A DNA stretch of 54,863 nt from Bryobacterales bacterium (lineage in GTDB: Bacteria; Acidobacteriota; Terriglobia; Bryobacterales; Bryobacteraceae). Below the pieces are notes generated by a model. It was not told the DNA's origin. It saw only the letters and a program-made list of their open reading frames with translations, and made no database searches. The DNA lies in NCBI GenBank assembly GCA_003135055.1, contig PLDF01000409.1, forward strand, positions 1 to 54,863, given 5' to 3'. Below, piece by piece: positions 1 to 8,407 of the stretch. Made by a program: the position numbers and the translations under genes. Within the stretch, counting starts at the first letter, position 1. Every line of letters begins with the position of its first letter.

Positions 1-488
1 CTCAGTACGGCTGCATCGCCCCCGCACCGTTGCCGCCAGAGAGTCTCGCCGATCATTGCCACCGGGGCGCCGGCCAACTCATCGTCGCTGCCGATCGTCC
101 GGCCGGCGAGCGGTGGAAGCTCGAGCATGGCGAAATAGTTGTCTGTCACCGCTTCCACCGAGATTCTTTCGACGTGGCCGCCGAAGGTCACATCGAGCGG
201 CAGTCGCACATAGGCGGCAAGCTGCCGGAAAGAACGCGACTGGCGGCGGAAGTCTTCATAATCCGGATACGAGCTGGAAACGAAACTGCCTGTCTTCCGA
301 TTGAAGCTGTAGACCTGCGCCAGTTGTGCGGGGTGGGGCAGCGGGAAGGGGCGCAGCAATATCTCATCGATCAGGCTGAAGATGGCCGTATTGGCGCCGA
401 TGCCGAGCGCGAGCGTGAGTATGGCCGCGACGGCGAACGCCGGGTTGCGGCGCAGGGTTCGCGCGCCAAAACGAATGTCCCGCCACAT
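1..488 (-). CDS. ABC transporter permease, ADOP type (N-terminal part only)
   Basis: The minus strand is open from ATG at 488 to the left edge, giving 162 residues that start MWRDIRFGARTLRRNPAF. A hydrophobic first membrane segment follows (FAVAAILTLALGIGANTAIF), then 'LRPFPLPHP' and a periplasmic region with a 'SYPDYEDFR' motif. This is the N-terminal signature of MacB/FtsX-like permeases, specifically the 'acidobacterial duplicated orphan permease' group, which usually runs to about 800 residues with two FtsX domains and no ATPase partner. The rest of the gene lies outside the window, so the substrate cannot be inferred. It is divergent from the VWFA gene at 638, with about 150 bp between the two starts. 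Confidence 0.82.
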   Translation of the reverse strand, partial: MWRDIRFGARTLRRNPAFAVAAILTLALGIGANTAIFSLIDEILLRPFPLPHPAQLAQVYSFNRKTGSFVSSSYPDYEDFRRQSRSFRQLAAYVRLPLDVTFGGHVERISVEAVTDNYFAMLELPPLAGRTIGSDDELAGAPVAMIGETLWRQRCGGDAAVL

Positions 489-637
489 TCAGATCACTCC
501 CACACCAGTCTCGTGGAATCGACGGCTTCCAGAGTCCCGCCACTCATTCTATGCCATCTTCCGCCGTCGCCGGCAGGGCGTCCCAAGAGCACGAGCGCTG
601 GTTTGGGAAAGGTATATTTAAGTTTGGAGCTGGCCGC

Positions 638-2743
638 ATGATGCGTTCTTTACGATATGCGGGGGCCGTCGGGCTGATGGTGCTCGGGGCGGCGCCGCTC
701 ACTCCACAGCAAACCGGTGAGCAATCCGCCGGTCCCGTAATCCGTGTGACCGTCGATCTGGTGCAGGTGGACGCGGTGGTCACCGATTCGCAGGGCCGCC
801 ATGTTACCAGCCTCAAGCCCGAGGATTTCCAGATCCTCGAAGACGGCAAGCCGCAAAAGATCACGCATTTCTCGTATGTGCCTGGCAATGCGATTCCAGG
901 CGGGCCGGCGCCTGTGCATCCGGCGCCGAAGCAGCCTTCCGCAAAAACGTCCGAAGCGATTCCCGCGCCCGCTAAAGCGCTGCGGCCGGAAGAGGTTCAG
1001 CGCACGATAGTCCTGATGGCCGACGATCTTGGTCTTTCCTCCGACGACATTCCGAATGTCAGAAAGGCGATGAAGAGCTTTGTCGGCCGGCAAATGCAGG
1101 CCGGCGATCTGGCGTCGATCATGACTACTTCGGGCGGGATGGGTGCGATGCAGCAACTTACCAGCGACAAGAGTCGACTCTATGCTTCGATCGAGCGCGT
1201 CCACTACATGCCAGGACGTACCGGGCTGACCTGGTATGCGCCTATTTTGCCGCCGGGTCCCGACAAAAAGTTCAGAATGGAGATTGAACAACGGCTCAGT
1301 GCCGCTCGATCGCCTGTTCTGACTCTGGGCACGTTGAACGTCCTTGCGTATGCGATTCAGGGTCTGCGAGAAATGCCGGGTCGAAAGGCCATCGCACTGT
1401 TCTCGGACGGATTTCCGCCGGCTGCCGGCCGAATTGTCCAGCTCGCGAATCGCGCATCGATAGTGATCTACACGCTCGATCCGCGCGGACTTGTATCCCA
1501 GTTTTTTACGGCCCTCGACGCGAAGGGAACTATGACCCTCGGGAACGGCATCGACAACGACGAGGCGAAGCGGCTGGCAGCCTATCGCGACACGCAAAAA
1601 GGCCTCGAACAACTGGCGCAAGGAACCGGCGGCATTTTCTTTCACGACTACAATAACCTCAGCCAGGGGCTGGCCAGCGCTCTCGACGACATGAGCAGCT
1701 ATTACCTGATTGGATATCAGCCGCAGAGGACGGACTTCGACCAAGTGCGCGGACTTCCCAAGTTCCACGAGATCGACGTCAAGGTTCTGCGTGCCCGCCT
1801 GCAGGTTCGCTCACGCAACGGCTTCGTCGGCGTTCCCGATCCGCTGTCGATCCCCGAAAATGCAGCCCCGCGGTCCGGCAAAGAGGAGCTGCGAAAAGCG
1901 CTGTTCTCGCCGTTCCATGCGAATGGCTTTCCGGTGCATCTGAGTGCCTTCTACTCAGCCGCAACCGCGAAGGACCCGAAGACCGGCCGCCGTCCCACGC
2001 TGCTTCGCGCAATTCTGGCCATTGATGCGCGCGGCCTCAAGTTCAACGATACTCCGGACGGCAAGAGACAATTGGATCTGGATATTGTAGCCGCGGCATA
2101 CGGGGCGAACAATGAAGTGGTCGCGAGCAGCGATAGGACGTTCAGGCCCGCGATGGCGCCGGACGAGATGCATCAGACTGTAGCTTCTGGTCTGGTGTAT
2201 AACTTCGAGATCGAGATTCAGAAGCCGGGGCCGTATCAGTTGAGAGTGGCGGCGTGGGACGCCAACGCGGAGCGGGCAGGGTCGGCGTCAACCTTCGTGG
2301 AGATCCCTGATTATAACCGCGCAGGGATCGCACTTTCGAGCGTGCAGCTCTACGATTCCGATGCGAAGCGGAACGAGGAACTGACGCGTGCGGGCGTGCT
2401 GGGCGCGGGGAGTCCCGTGACGCGAGTGTTCGCGCCGGGCGCGGTGCTGAAGTACGACTACACGGTGTATGGGCTGCTGATCGACGGGCAAACGGGGAAG
2501 CCGAAGCTGGACGTGGCGGTGCGTCTGTTTCGAGGTCCGGAGCAGATTTACACTGGGCAGCCGATTGCGTTGGCTATAGCCGACGGCAACTCCACGGCGG
2601 CGGTTCACGCGGCCGGCGAGATTAAGCTGCCGGAGACGCTGCCACCCGGAGACTACGCCCTGGAACTGAGCGTCCATGATCGGTTGGAGAAAAAGCAATC
2701 GCGGGGGGCTTCCCAATGGGTGGACTTCACGCTGCTTAAATAG
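638..2743 (+). CDS. VWFA-related acidobacterial domain protein, exported
   Basis: Predicted 701-residue exported protein. ATG 638 is chosen because it opens a signal peptide (MMRSLRYAGAVGLMVLG), with a GGAG 8-9 bases upstream; the longer open frame from 551 has no such features. Mature residues start with the hallmark of the VWFA-related acidobacterial family (TIGR03436): 'VQVDAVVTDSQGRHVTSLKP' followed by 'FQILEDGKPQKI'. A von Willebrand A-like domain follows ('IVLMADDLGL', 'GRKAIALFSDGF'), then a beta-rich C-terminal part. The function of the family is unknown. Its frequent genomic abundance in Acidobacteria and its secretion suggest an envelope or extracellular binding role. No partner gene is visible beside it. 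Confidence 0.85.
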   Translation: MMRSLRYAGAVGLMVLGAAPLTPQQTGEQSAGPVIRVTVDLVQVDAVVTDSQGRHVTSLKPEDFQILEDGKPQKITHFSYVPGNAIPGGPAPVHPAPKQPSAKTSEAIPAPAKALRPEEVQRTIVLMADDLGLSSDDIPNVRKAMKSFVGRQMQAGDLASIMTTSGGMGAMQQLTSDKSRLYASIERVHYMPGRTGLTWYAPILPPGPDKKFRMEIEQRLSAARSPVLTLGTLNVLAYAIQGLREMPGRKAIALFSDGFPPAAGRIVQLANRASIVIYTLDPRGLVSQFFTALDAKGTMTLGNGIDNDEAKRLAAYRDTQKGLEQLAQGTGGIFFHDYNNLSQGLASALDDMSSYYLIGYQPQRTDFDQVRGLPKFHEIDVKVLRARLQVRSRNGFVGVPDPLSIPENAAPRSGKEELRKALFSPFHANGFPVHLSAFYSAATAKDPKTGRRPTLLRAILAIDARGLKFNDTPDGKRQLDLDIVAAAYGANNEVVASSDRTFRPAMAPDEMHQTVASGLVYNFEIEIQKPGPYQLRVAAWDANAERAGSASTFVEIPDYNRAGIALSSVQLYDSDAKRNEELTRAGVLGAGSPVTRVFAPGAVLKYDYTVYGLLIDGQTGKPKLDVAVRLFRGPEQIYTGQPIALAIADGNSTAAVHAAGEIKLPETLPPGDYALELSVHDRLEKKQSRGASQWVDFTLLK

Positions 2744-3165
2744 GCAGGCAGGGTGCGGTGGCGGACTGCGTGGAACGGGGCGCGTGGCAATAGCCAAATC
2801 CAACCTCGCGGGCTGCGTCCTCGGCCGCGAAATCCCGCTCCCTCAGAAGGTGTGAATTATTCCAAAACCGCCAAAAACCCGGAATTTGGCTCTGTAGGAG
2901 CCTTGCCAGAAGCCCTAGGAGACGTTCTGAGCGAGTGAGTGACGATTTCATATCCCCCCACGCACCCATTTTGGGCTTTTTGGCATTATTTCCCGGCTTC
3001 TCACGGTCGCGGCTCTGTGACGACTGCCTGTGTCCGCAAGATAGTTACGGAGCGGCGACCGTCAGAGTGGTCATTCGTTTCCGAAAACGTGTAAGCACCC
3101 TCGGCCGCGCGAGCGGTAATTCAGTACTTCAAGCGGAGCCGCGACCTCCATCGCAAAAAAAAAGC
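2744..3165. other. intergenic region with dispersed-repeat fragments
   Basis: No convincing gene is seen in this stretch. Open frames here lack a ribosome binding site and recognisable motifs. It holds two oppositely oriented copies of a short dispersed element with core GAGCCRCGACCGT (3000-3017 on the minus strand, 3048-3065 on the plus strand with one change). It also has a partial copy near 3134 and a 20-bp string at 3079-3098 that recurs exactly at 50353-50372. It looks like a landing site for short repeats just upstream of the MerR promoter. Confidence 0.5.
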
Positions 3166-3197
3166 TTGACCCTGGAACCCATTCCAGGCCCGATACT
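3166..3197 (+). promoter_or_regulatory. MerR-type promoter with long spacer and perfect operator dyad
   Basis: A -35 box TTGACC (3166-3171) and a -10 box GATACT (3192-3197) are separated by 20 bp. That is longer than the usual 17 bp and typical of promoters that MerR-family activators untwist. The spacer holds a perfect inverted repeat: CCTGGAA (3171-3177), CCCA, TTCCAGG (3182-3188). The MerR-family gene begins about 12 bases after the -10, so the promoter most likely autoregulates the merR-like gene and its coupled downstream gene. Transcription would start near 3204, leaving almost no leader before the GTG at 3209. Confidence 0.85.
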
Positions 3198-3208
3198 AAG
3201 CTTGGAAG

Positions 3209-3673
3209 GTGAACTCTGCAAACGTTTCGGGAGGAAGTCTGCGGTCCGGCGAGCTCGCGAAGCTGACCTGCGTCAGCACGGATACGCTCCGGCACTACGA
3301 ACGCATCGGCCTGTTGCCCCGTCCGCCACGTACCGTTAGCGGATACCGGCAGTATTCGCCGGATTCCGTCCATCGGGTCCGGCTGGTGCGGAGCGCATTA
3401 TCGATCGGTTTCAGTCTTCGCGAATTGGTGGGGATTCTGCAAGTGCGGGACCGGGGCGGCGCTCCATGCAAGCAGGTGCGGGCGCTGGCGTGCCGCAAGC
3501 TCGAAGAGATCGGGCAGCGCATCGTGGAGTTAAAGCGTCTTGAGAAACAGTTGAGCGAAATTCTCTCTGGCTGGGACGAGCGGTTGAGCCGCACTCCCGA
3601 TGGCCGGCGCGCGGGGCTTCTCGAAAGCCTTTTGGATTTGCCTTCCGGAAATGGAGATCGCAATGCTTTGTAA
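3209..3673 (+). CDS. MerR family transcriptional regulator
   Basis: Predicted 154-residue regulator. The N-terminal winged helix reads 'SGELAKLTCVSTDTLRHYER' and 'LLPRPPRTVSGYRQY', the standard MerR recognition helix and wing. A long C-terminal dimerisation helix follows (about 95-125). Two cysteines in the inducer-binding region (Cys87 in 'GGAPCKQV' and Cys95) resemble the thiol positions of metal- or soft-acid-sensing members, but the set does not match MerR, ZntR or CueR exactly, so the inducer is unknown. The GTG start lies about 5 bases from the predicted transcription start. A GGGAGGAAG further inside (about 3229-3237) has no good in-frame start after it, so GTG 3209 is kept with some doubt. 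Its 3' end overlaps the next gene by 11 bp. Confidence 0.85.
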   Translation: MNSANVSGGSLRSGELAKLTCVSTDTLRHYERIGLLPRPPRTVSGYRQYSPDSVHRVRLVRSALSIGFSLRELVGILQVRDRGGAPCKQVRALACRKLEEIGQRIVELKRLEKQLSEILSGWDERLSRTPDGRRAGLLESLLDLPSGNGDRNAL

Positions 3674-4169
3674 ACGAATCGTTGCCGCCTTGGCCGCAAC
3701 ACTGGGGCTCTGCGCGCAACAGGATACTTCGACGCACCAGGACCATTCCAATACCGTCAGCCAGCGCGGCGACCAGGTAATGGGCTTTTCGCACGAGAAG
3801 ACCACGCATCACTTCCGATTGTTTCCCGATGGCGGCGCGATCGAAGTGACCGCCAACGACCCCGGCGACGCGGAAAGCCGCGCTCAGATTCGGACGCACC
3901 TGTCGCATATCGCCGGTATGTTCGCATCCGGCGACTTCGACGCGCCCATGCTCATCCACAGCCGCGTTCCCCCTGGCGTCCCGGTATTGAAGCGCCTCAA
4001 GACTGAGGTCGCCTACACCTTCGAAGAGATGGACGGGGGCGGCCGCGTTCGAATCCGCACCGGGAACCGGAAAGCGCTGGCCGCGGTATACCAGTTTCTG
4101 CGCTTCCAAATCGCCGACCATCAAACGGGGGACGCCACCGGAATCACCCAACCGGCTGATGAAAAGTAA
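3663..4169 (+). CDS. exported conserved protein of unknown function, MerR target
   Basis: Predicted 168-residue protein. ATG 3663 has GGAG six bases upstream and opens a signal peptide (MLCKRIVAALAATLGLCAQ). The mature part has a His-rich start ('HQDHSN'), then 'GFSHEKTTHHFRLFPDGG', and a compact alpha/beta region up to 'FLRFQIADHQTGD'. I know similar sequences only as conserved proteins without a tested function; some databases label such proteins 'aspartate carbamoyltransferase', which nothing here supports because no carbamoyl-phosphate motif is present. Overlap with the MerR gene and the shared promoter imply that the same signal induces both. The histidines would suit metal binding, but that is inference. 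Confidence 0.7.
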   Translation: MLCKRIVAALAATLGLCAQQDTSTHQDHSNTVSQRGDQVMGFSHEKTTHHFRLFPDGGAIEVTANDPGDAESRAQIRTHLSHIAGMFASGDFDAPMLIHSRVPPGVPVLKRLKTEVAYTFEEMDGGGRVRIRTGNRKALAAVYQFLRFQIADHQTGDATGITQPADEK

Positions 4170-4184
4170 AGCCCCTGCTTTAAC

Positions 4185-4817
4185 CTAAGCCCCGCTCCAT
4201 TCGGTCTCCAGCATCTTGGTGTACTCGCCCGAAGCGTAGAGCGGGAACTGGAAATTCTTGCCGCCAATCGCGCGGTGCGGCTCGGCATCGATGAACGACT
4301 GATACAGCAGGCTGGCCACGCTGTGATAGTGGCGCAGAAAATCCTCGGCCAGCGCATGAAACTCAGGCGGTTCCGCGAACAGAGTATTCAGGCCGATAGC
4401 GCGCGCGAACACCGCGGGGTAATCGGCCACGCCCCAGCGGATCAACTTCTCGCGTACCGGCGGCGGCGGACTACCGGTCAGCAAACCGGCGAAGCTTTGC
4501 CTCTTTACGCTGGTGGATTCCAGTTCCGGCGTCCGCTCCACGATTTCCATACATTGCCCAATCCACCGGAAAACATCCTTTCCCAGAAAATAGAGCATCC
4601 GGACCTCGGAATGGCGCCCCGTCAACAGGCGCCGCTTCAATTCTTCCCGGTCTATGCCCTCGCTCGGAATCAGGCCCGAAAGCATCAGGGCCGCCTTGGA
4701 ATTCTCCATTAGGGTTCCAGGCGAGACGCGCTCGTTGAAAGGATGAAGTATGAGCGGCGGCATTTGCCAGACCTTTTCGCCGAGGCTGGTTGTTGGGCTG
4801 GTTGTTGGGGATGACAT
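4185..4817 (-). CDS. conserved hypothetical protein, 210 aa
   Basis: Soluble 210-residue protein without signal peptide or membrane segment. A Ser/Thr-rich start is followed by a mostly helical body with 'HPFNERVSPGTLMENSK', 'RWIGQCMEIVERTPEL' and a C-terminal 'FIDAEPHRAIGGKNFQFPLY'. I do not recognise the family. Codon use fits the neighbouring genes and the frame is clean, so it is probably real. It is convergent with the MerR operon (stops 15 bp apart). Its 5' end overlaps the long upstream extension of the pilin frame, which supports the shorter pilin start used here. Confidence 0.65.
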   Translation of the reverse strand: MSSPTTSPTTSLGEKVWQMPPLILHPFNERVSPGTLMENSKAALMLSGLIPSEGIDREELKRRLLTGRHSEVRMLYFLGKDVFRWIGQCMEIVERTPELESTSVKRQSFAGLLTGSPPPPVREKLIRWGVADYPAVFARAIGLNTLFAEPPEFHALAEDFLRHYHSVASLLYQSFIDAEPHRAIGGKNFQFPLYASGEYTKMLETEWSGA

Positions 4818-4930
4818 GCTTCTCTGATTATCCTATCGGCGATTCACCAGAAAACTTGAAGTCTCATAACCAAAGAGAATATAGTCCCATAGGGTCCATA
4901 GGGCCTAGACTAGGCTACGTGGTACAGAAA

Positions 4931-5185
4931 ATGTTCTGGAAATCGGTAGGTTTTTTTCGGAGGAACGACCTGGGGCAAGACCTCGCAGAGTACTGCCTCA
5001 TGACCGCGATTATTGCGCTGATTGGCCTTGGCATCTTTTACAAACTCTCAGGTGGATTCCAAAACGTGTGGGGCAACGCCGACAGCGCAATGGCCGCAGC
5101 CAGTACAGGCGCGTCCCCCGGAGCCGCAGGGACCGCCGGATCCGCCGGAGCCGCCGTCCAAAGCGCTGGCCCTGTTAACCATTAA
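4931..5185 (+). CDS. Flp-type pilin subunit
   Basis: Predicted 84-residue prepilin. ATG 4931 gives the leader MFWKSVGFFRRNDLG, then a cleavage site for a TadV/PilD-type peptidase before QDLAEYCLMTAIIAL. Glutamate is at mature position 5 and a hydrophobic helix of about 20 residues follows, the pattern of Flp/Fap pilins. The C-terminal tail is rich in Ala, Gly, Ser and Pro ('GASPGAAGTAGSAGAA'). No tad assembly genes (tadA/B/C/Z, rcpA/C) or prepilin peptidase are nearby, so the subunit must be served from elsewhere or act alone. It is unrelated to the pseudopilins of the gsp operon at 30-34 kb, though both need a prepilin peptidase. Confidence 0.8.
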   Translation: MFWKSVGFFRRNDLGQDLAEYCLMTAIIALIGLGIFYKLSGGFQNVWGNADSAMAAASTGASPGAAGTAGSAGAAVQSAGPVNH

Positions 5186-5286
5186 CCGGCCGCCGCTTAG
5201 ACCGCACATCACCCCCGCTTCCCGGGAAGGCCGCCCGCGGCATTTGTCGGCAAGTCTCAGGCGCTACCCTTCAGGCTAAACCAGGG

Positions 5287-6690
5287 CTAAACCGCCAAAC
5301 CCAGAAACCGGTGCGCATTGTTGTAACAGATATCCCGCACCATGGGTCCAACCATGCTCTCATCGTTGGGAATCTCCCCAGCCTCCATATCTTTCCCGAA
5401 CAAATCGCATAGTACCCGCCGGAAATACTCGTGCCGCGGGTAGGACATGAACGACCGCGAATCCGTGAGCATGCCGATAAACTTCGAGATCAGCCCGCAA
5501 TTCGAGAGCGCATTCATCTGCCACGTCATCGCCTCTTTCTGGTCGAGGAACCACCAGCCGCTGCCGAATTGGATCTTACCGGCCGTCTTCCCGTTCTGGA
5601 AGTTCCCGGCCATCGTCGCCACTACATAGTTATCGGCCGGATTCAGATTATAAACCACCATTTTCGGCAGCGCGTTCTCGTCCGCCAGCCGGTCCATGTA
5701 GCGGCCCAGCGCGCCGGCTTGCGGCCAATCGCCGATGGAATCGAAGCCCGTATCGGGACCCAGCTCGCGCAGCCGCCGCGAGTTATTGTTGCGCCGCGCC
5801 CCGATGTGAAGCTGCTTGGTCCATCCCCGCTCCGCGTCCCAAAGCCCGAACATCAGCATCATATAGGATGCGAACCGCTCGTGCTCTTCCGCCGAAGCCG
5901 CCTTGCCGCTGCGCGCGCGGTCGAAAATTCCGGCGGCTTCCGCCACGCTGGGGAAATTCGAGAACGGGTGGTCGATGCCGTGATCGGATAGCCGCCCGCC
6001 CATCTTGTGGAAGAAATCGTGCCGCGATTTCAGCGCGTCCAGGAACGTGTTGAAGTTCGTCACGCTCACCTTGCTTACCGCTTCGAGGCGCGCCACCCAC
6101 TGGTTGAATGCCTCGGGCAGGTGCACAGTGAGGGCCTTATCCGGGCGGAAGCAGGGAAATACTTTCGTCTCCAGCCCGGAAGCGGCGATGGTTTTGTGAT
6201 GATCCAGATCGTCGGCCGGGTCGTCCGTGGTGCAGAGGGCTTTCACCGAAAATTTCCGTAGAATGCCGTGCGCGCGCAACTCGCCGGTGGCGAGCATTGC
6301 GTTGGCTTTTTCCCAAATCGCGGGCGCGGTGGATTCGTCCAGCAGATCGTCGATTCCGAAGTAGCGCTGCAATTCCAGGTGCGTCCAGTGATAGAGCGGA
6401 TTCCGCAACGTTTGCGGCGCCGTCCGCGCCCACGCCAGAAATTTCTCATACGGCGGCGCGTCGCCCGTGGCGTAGCGCTCATCCACGCCGTTGGCCCGCA
6501 TGGCACGCCATTTATAGTGATCGCCCTCCAGCCAGATCTCAAACAGGTTGGCGAACTGCCGGTTGGCCGAGATCTCGGCGGGCGGAATGTGGCAGTGGTA
6601 ATCGAGAATCGGCTCGCTTTTGGCCCAATCGTGGTAGAGCCGGCGCGCGGCCTTGTTGGTCAGCAAAAAATCGTCGTGGATGAATGCCAT
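5287..6690 (-). CDS. uxaC: glucuronate isomerase
   Basis: Predicted 467-residue cytoplasmic enzyme converting D-glucuronate to D-fructuronate (and D-galacturonate to D-tagaturonate), the first step of hexuronate breakdown. ATG 6690 gives the family's usual N-terminus (MAFIHDDFLLTNKAARRLYH). The metal-site motif 'ILDYHCHIPP' follows, then 'WTHLELQRYFGI', 'CTTDDPADDLDHH', 'RNNNSRRLRELGPDTGFDS' and the end 'DICYNNAHRFLGL'. Length and motif order match UxaC throughout. No other hexuronate gene lies beside it, so it acts as a stand-alone catabolic gene here. It is divergent from the purine permease, with about 50 bp between starts, which must carry both promoters. Confidence 0.95.
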   Translation of the reverse strand: MAFIHDDFLLTNKAARRLYHDWAKSEPILDYHCHIPPAEISANRQFANLFEIWLEGDHYKWRAMRANGVDERYATGDAPPYEKFLAWARTAPQTLRNPLYHWTHLELQRYFGIDDLLDESTAPAIWEKANAMLATGELRAHGILRKFSVKALCTTDDPADDLDHHKTIAASGLETKVFPCFRPDKALTVHLPEAFNQWVARLEAVSKVSVTNFNTFLDALKSRHDFFHKMGGRLSDHGIDHPFSNFPSVAEAAGIFDRARSGKAASAEEHERFASYMMLMFGLWDAERGWTKQLHIGARRNNNSRRLRELGPDTGFDSIGDWPQAGALGRYMDRLADENALPKMVVYNLNPADNYVVATMAGNFQNGKTAGKIQFGSGWWFLDQKEAMTWQMNALSNCGLISKFIGMLTDSRSFMSYPRHEYFRRVLCDLFGKDMEAGEIPNDESMVGPMVRDICYNNAHRFLGLAV

Positions 6691-6742
6691 GGTGACCTTG
6701 AATCGCAAGGATATCACGCGCCGGACGGTCTACAATAAGCGG

Positions 6743-8056
6743 ATGCCGCTGCGGCAGCGCGTCGAAACATATTTCGAATTCCACGCTTTGGGCGCGACCT
6801 GGAAGACCGAAATCCTCGCGGGATTCACCACCTTCATGACGATGGCCTACATCGTCTTCGTGAATCCTTCCATTCTGCACCAAACCGGCATGCCGCTCGC
6901 CGCCGTCACAGCCGCTACATGCATTTCCGCCGCCGTGGGCAGCCTGCTGATGGGCGGCTTGGCGCGCTACCCCATCGCGCTCGCGCCCGGCATGGGCCTT
7001 AACGCGTACTTCACCTACGCCGTGGTTGCGGGCATGGGCGTGCCCTGGCAAACCGCGCTCGGCGCCGTATTCCTCTCGGGCGTGGCCTTCCTGCTGCTCA
7101 CCGCGCTGGGCCTGCGGCAACTGATCCTCAACGCGATTCCACACGAATTGTACGCCTCCGTGGCCGCGGGCGTGGGCCTGTTCATTGCGCTGATCGGATT
7201 CCGCAATTCCGGCATCGTCGTGCCCAGCCCGGCTACTACGGTGACGCTCGGCAACCTTGCCGATCCATCCACGCTGCTGGCGATCTTCGGCCTCATTTTG
7301 ACCGCGGCGCTGCTTGCGTGGCGCATCCGCGCGGCCATGCTGATTGGCATTCTTGCCACCACTGCCATCGGGCTGGCGACCGGCGTGGCGAAGTGGGCTC
7401 CGCAGCCATACTCGCTGAGCGATCTTGGCGCCACCGCGGGCAAACTCGATATCGGCGCGGCGCTACGCATCGGCCTGGTGGAAATCGTCTTCGTCTTCCT
7501 GTTTATCGACCTGTTCGACAATCTGGGCACGCTGGTCGCCGTGGGCACGAAGGCCAAGCTCTTCGACCGCGCCCACCAAATTCCGCGGATCAACCGCATT
7601 CTGTTCGCCGACGCCGCCGCGACCGTGGTTGGCTCGCTGGTTGGCACGTCGACCGTGGTGAGCTACATCGAAAGCGCGGCCGGCGTGGCTGCGGGCGGGC
7701 GCACGGGAATCCCCGCGATCGTGACCGGCCTGCTCTTCGTGGTTGCGCTGTTCGTCGCGCCGGTAGTGGGAGCGATCCCCGCGTCCGCCACTGCCCCCGC
7801 GCTGATTTTGGTAGGCAGCATGATGGTGAGCGTGGTGGCCGAGATCGATTGGCAGGAGCCGGAAGTGGCCATACCCGCGTTTCTCACCATGCTGGCGATT
7901 CCGCTATCGTTCAGCATCGCCAACGGCCTGGCGTTCGGATTCACGGCGTATGTGGCGATCAAGCTGCTGCGGGGGAAGTTTCGGGAGGTGAATTGGTTCG
8001 TGTATCTGCTGGCGGGGTTGTTTGTGCTGCGGTTCGTATATTTGGGGCGGGGGTGA
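6743..8056 (+). CDS. NCS2-family (AzgA-like) purine permease
   Basis: Predicted 437-residue inner membrane transporter with about 12-14 helices. ATG 6743 gives MPLRQRVETYFEFHALG. AzgA-group motifs are clear: 'EILAGFTTFMTMAYIVFVNP', 'APGMGLNAYFTY', 'FVFLFIDLFDNLGTLVAVGT' and 'GTSTVVSYIESAAGVAAGGR'. The group imports adenine, guanine or hypoxanthine by proton symport, and the exact purine cannot be read from sequence. A longer frame from 6653 overlaps uxaC and has no ribosome binding site. The gene stands alone, followed by an AT-richer island at 8.1 kb. Confidence 0.92.
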   Translation: MPLRQRVETYFEFHALGATWKTEILAGFTTFMTMAYIVFVNPSILHQTGMPLAAVTAATCISAAVGSLLMGGLARYPIALAPGMGLNAYFTYAVVAGMGVPWQTALGAVFLSGVAFLLLTALGLRQLILNAIPHELYASVAAGVGLFIALIGFRNSGIVVPSPATTVTLGNLADPSTLLAIFGLILTAALLAWRIRAAMLIGILATTAIGLATGVAKWAPQPYSLSDLGATAGKLDIGAALRIGLVEIVFVFLFIDLFDNLGTLVAVGTKAKLFDRAHQIPRINRILFADAAATVVGSLVGTSTVVSYIESAAGVAAGGRTGIPAIVTGLLFVVALFVAPVVGAIPASATAPALILVGSMMVSVVAEIDWQEPEVAIPAFLTMLAIPLSFSIANGLAFGFTAYVAIKLLRGKFREVNWFVYLLAGLFVLRFVYLGRG

Positions 8057-8107
8057 GGGTTTCATCCGCCCGGAGCGAGCGAGTGACATTGGTATAGTCT
8101 AGTCTAG

Positions 8108-8407
8108 TCAAGGCTGCTTGCTCCGCTGGAGGAATTGCTCGCGCAGATCAGACAGCGTGTGTCCCTCAAGATCTTTCCAGGTTATCCAGCCATTCACGGT
8201 CTCGCGATCGCTCCCGGCGCTTTGAATGCAAGCCAAGGCGGCATAACTCGGCGCGGAGAATGTTCGGCCTAAGACTTCTAAAGACCCATCGGCTACGACG
8301 ACAGCTTTATATTCCCTCCGCTCGCCCCCTCGAGGTTTGTAGCCCATGGTCAGGAATTGGCCCGGAGCTAGCAGGTGGCTCTCAATTAGATTGGCAAGGA
8401 GTGACAT
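8108..8407 (-). CDS. RAMA-domain protein (putative modified-DNA reader)
   Basis: A 99-residue protein that is almost entirely one RAMA-like domain: 'LIESHLLAPGQFLTMGYK', 'EYKAVVVADGSLEVLGRTFS', 'APSYAALACIQSAG', 'VNGWITWKDLEGHTL'. The RAMA (restriction enzyme adenine methylase associated) family is predicted to read modified DNA and is normally fused to nucleases or methylases. ATG 8407 lies inside the 3' end of the nuclease-like gene (26-bp overlap, +1 frame), so the two are translationally coupled or arose by frameshift of one fused gene. A slightly longer frame from 8443 exists. Base composition is lower in GC than the flanks, which suggests transfer. Confidence 0.72.
   Translation of the reverse strand: MSLLANLIESHLLAPGQFLTMGYKPRGGERREYKAVVVADGSLEVLGRTFSAPSYAALACIQSAGSDRETVNGWITWKDLEGHTLSDLREQFLQRSKQP

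Noticed and set aside
2935..3339. 134-codon plus frame upstream of and overlapping the MerR gene
   Set aside because: Out of frame with the MerR protein, crosses its promoter and repeat fragments, no ribosome site.
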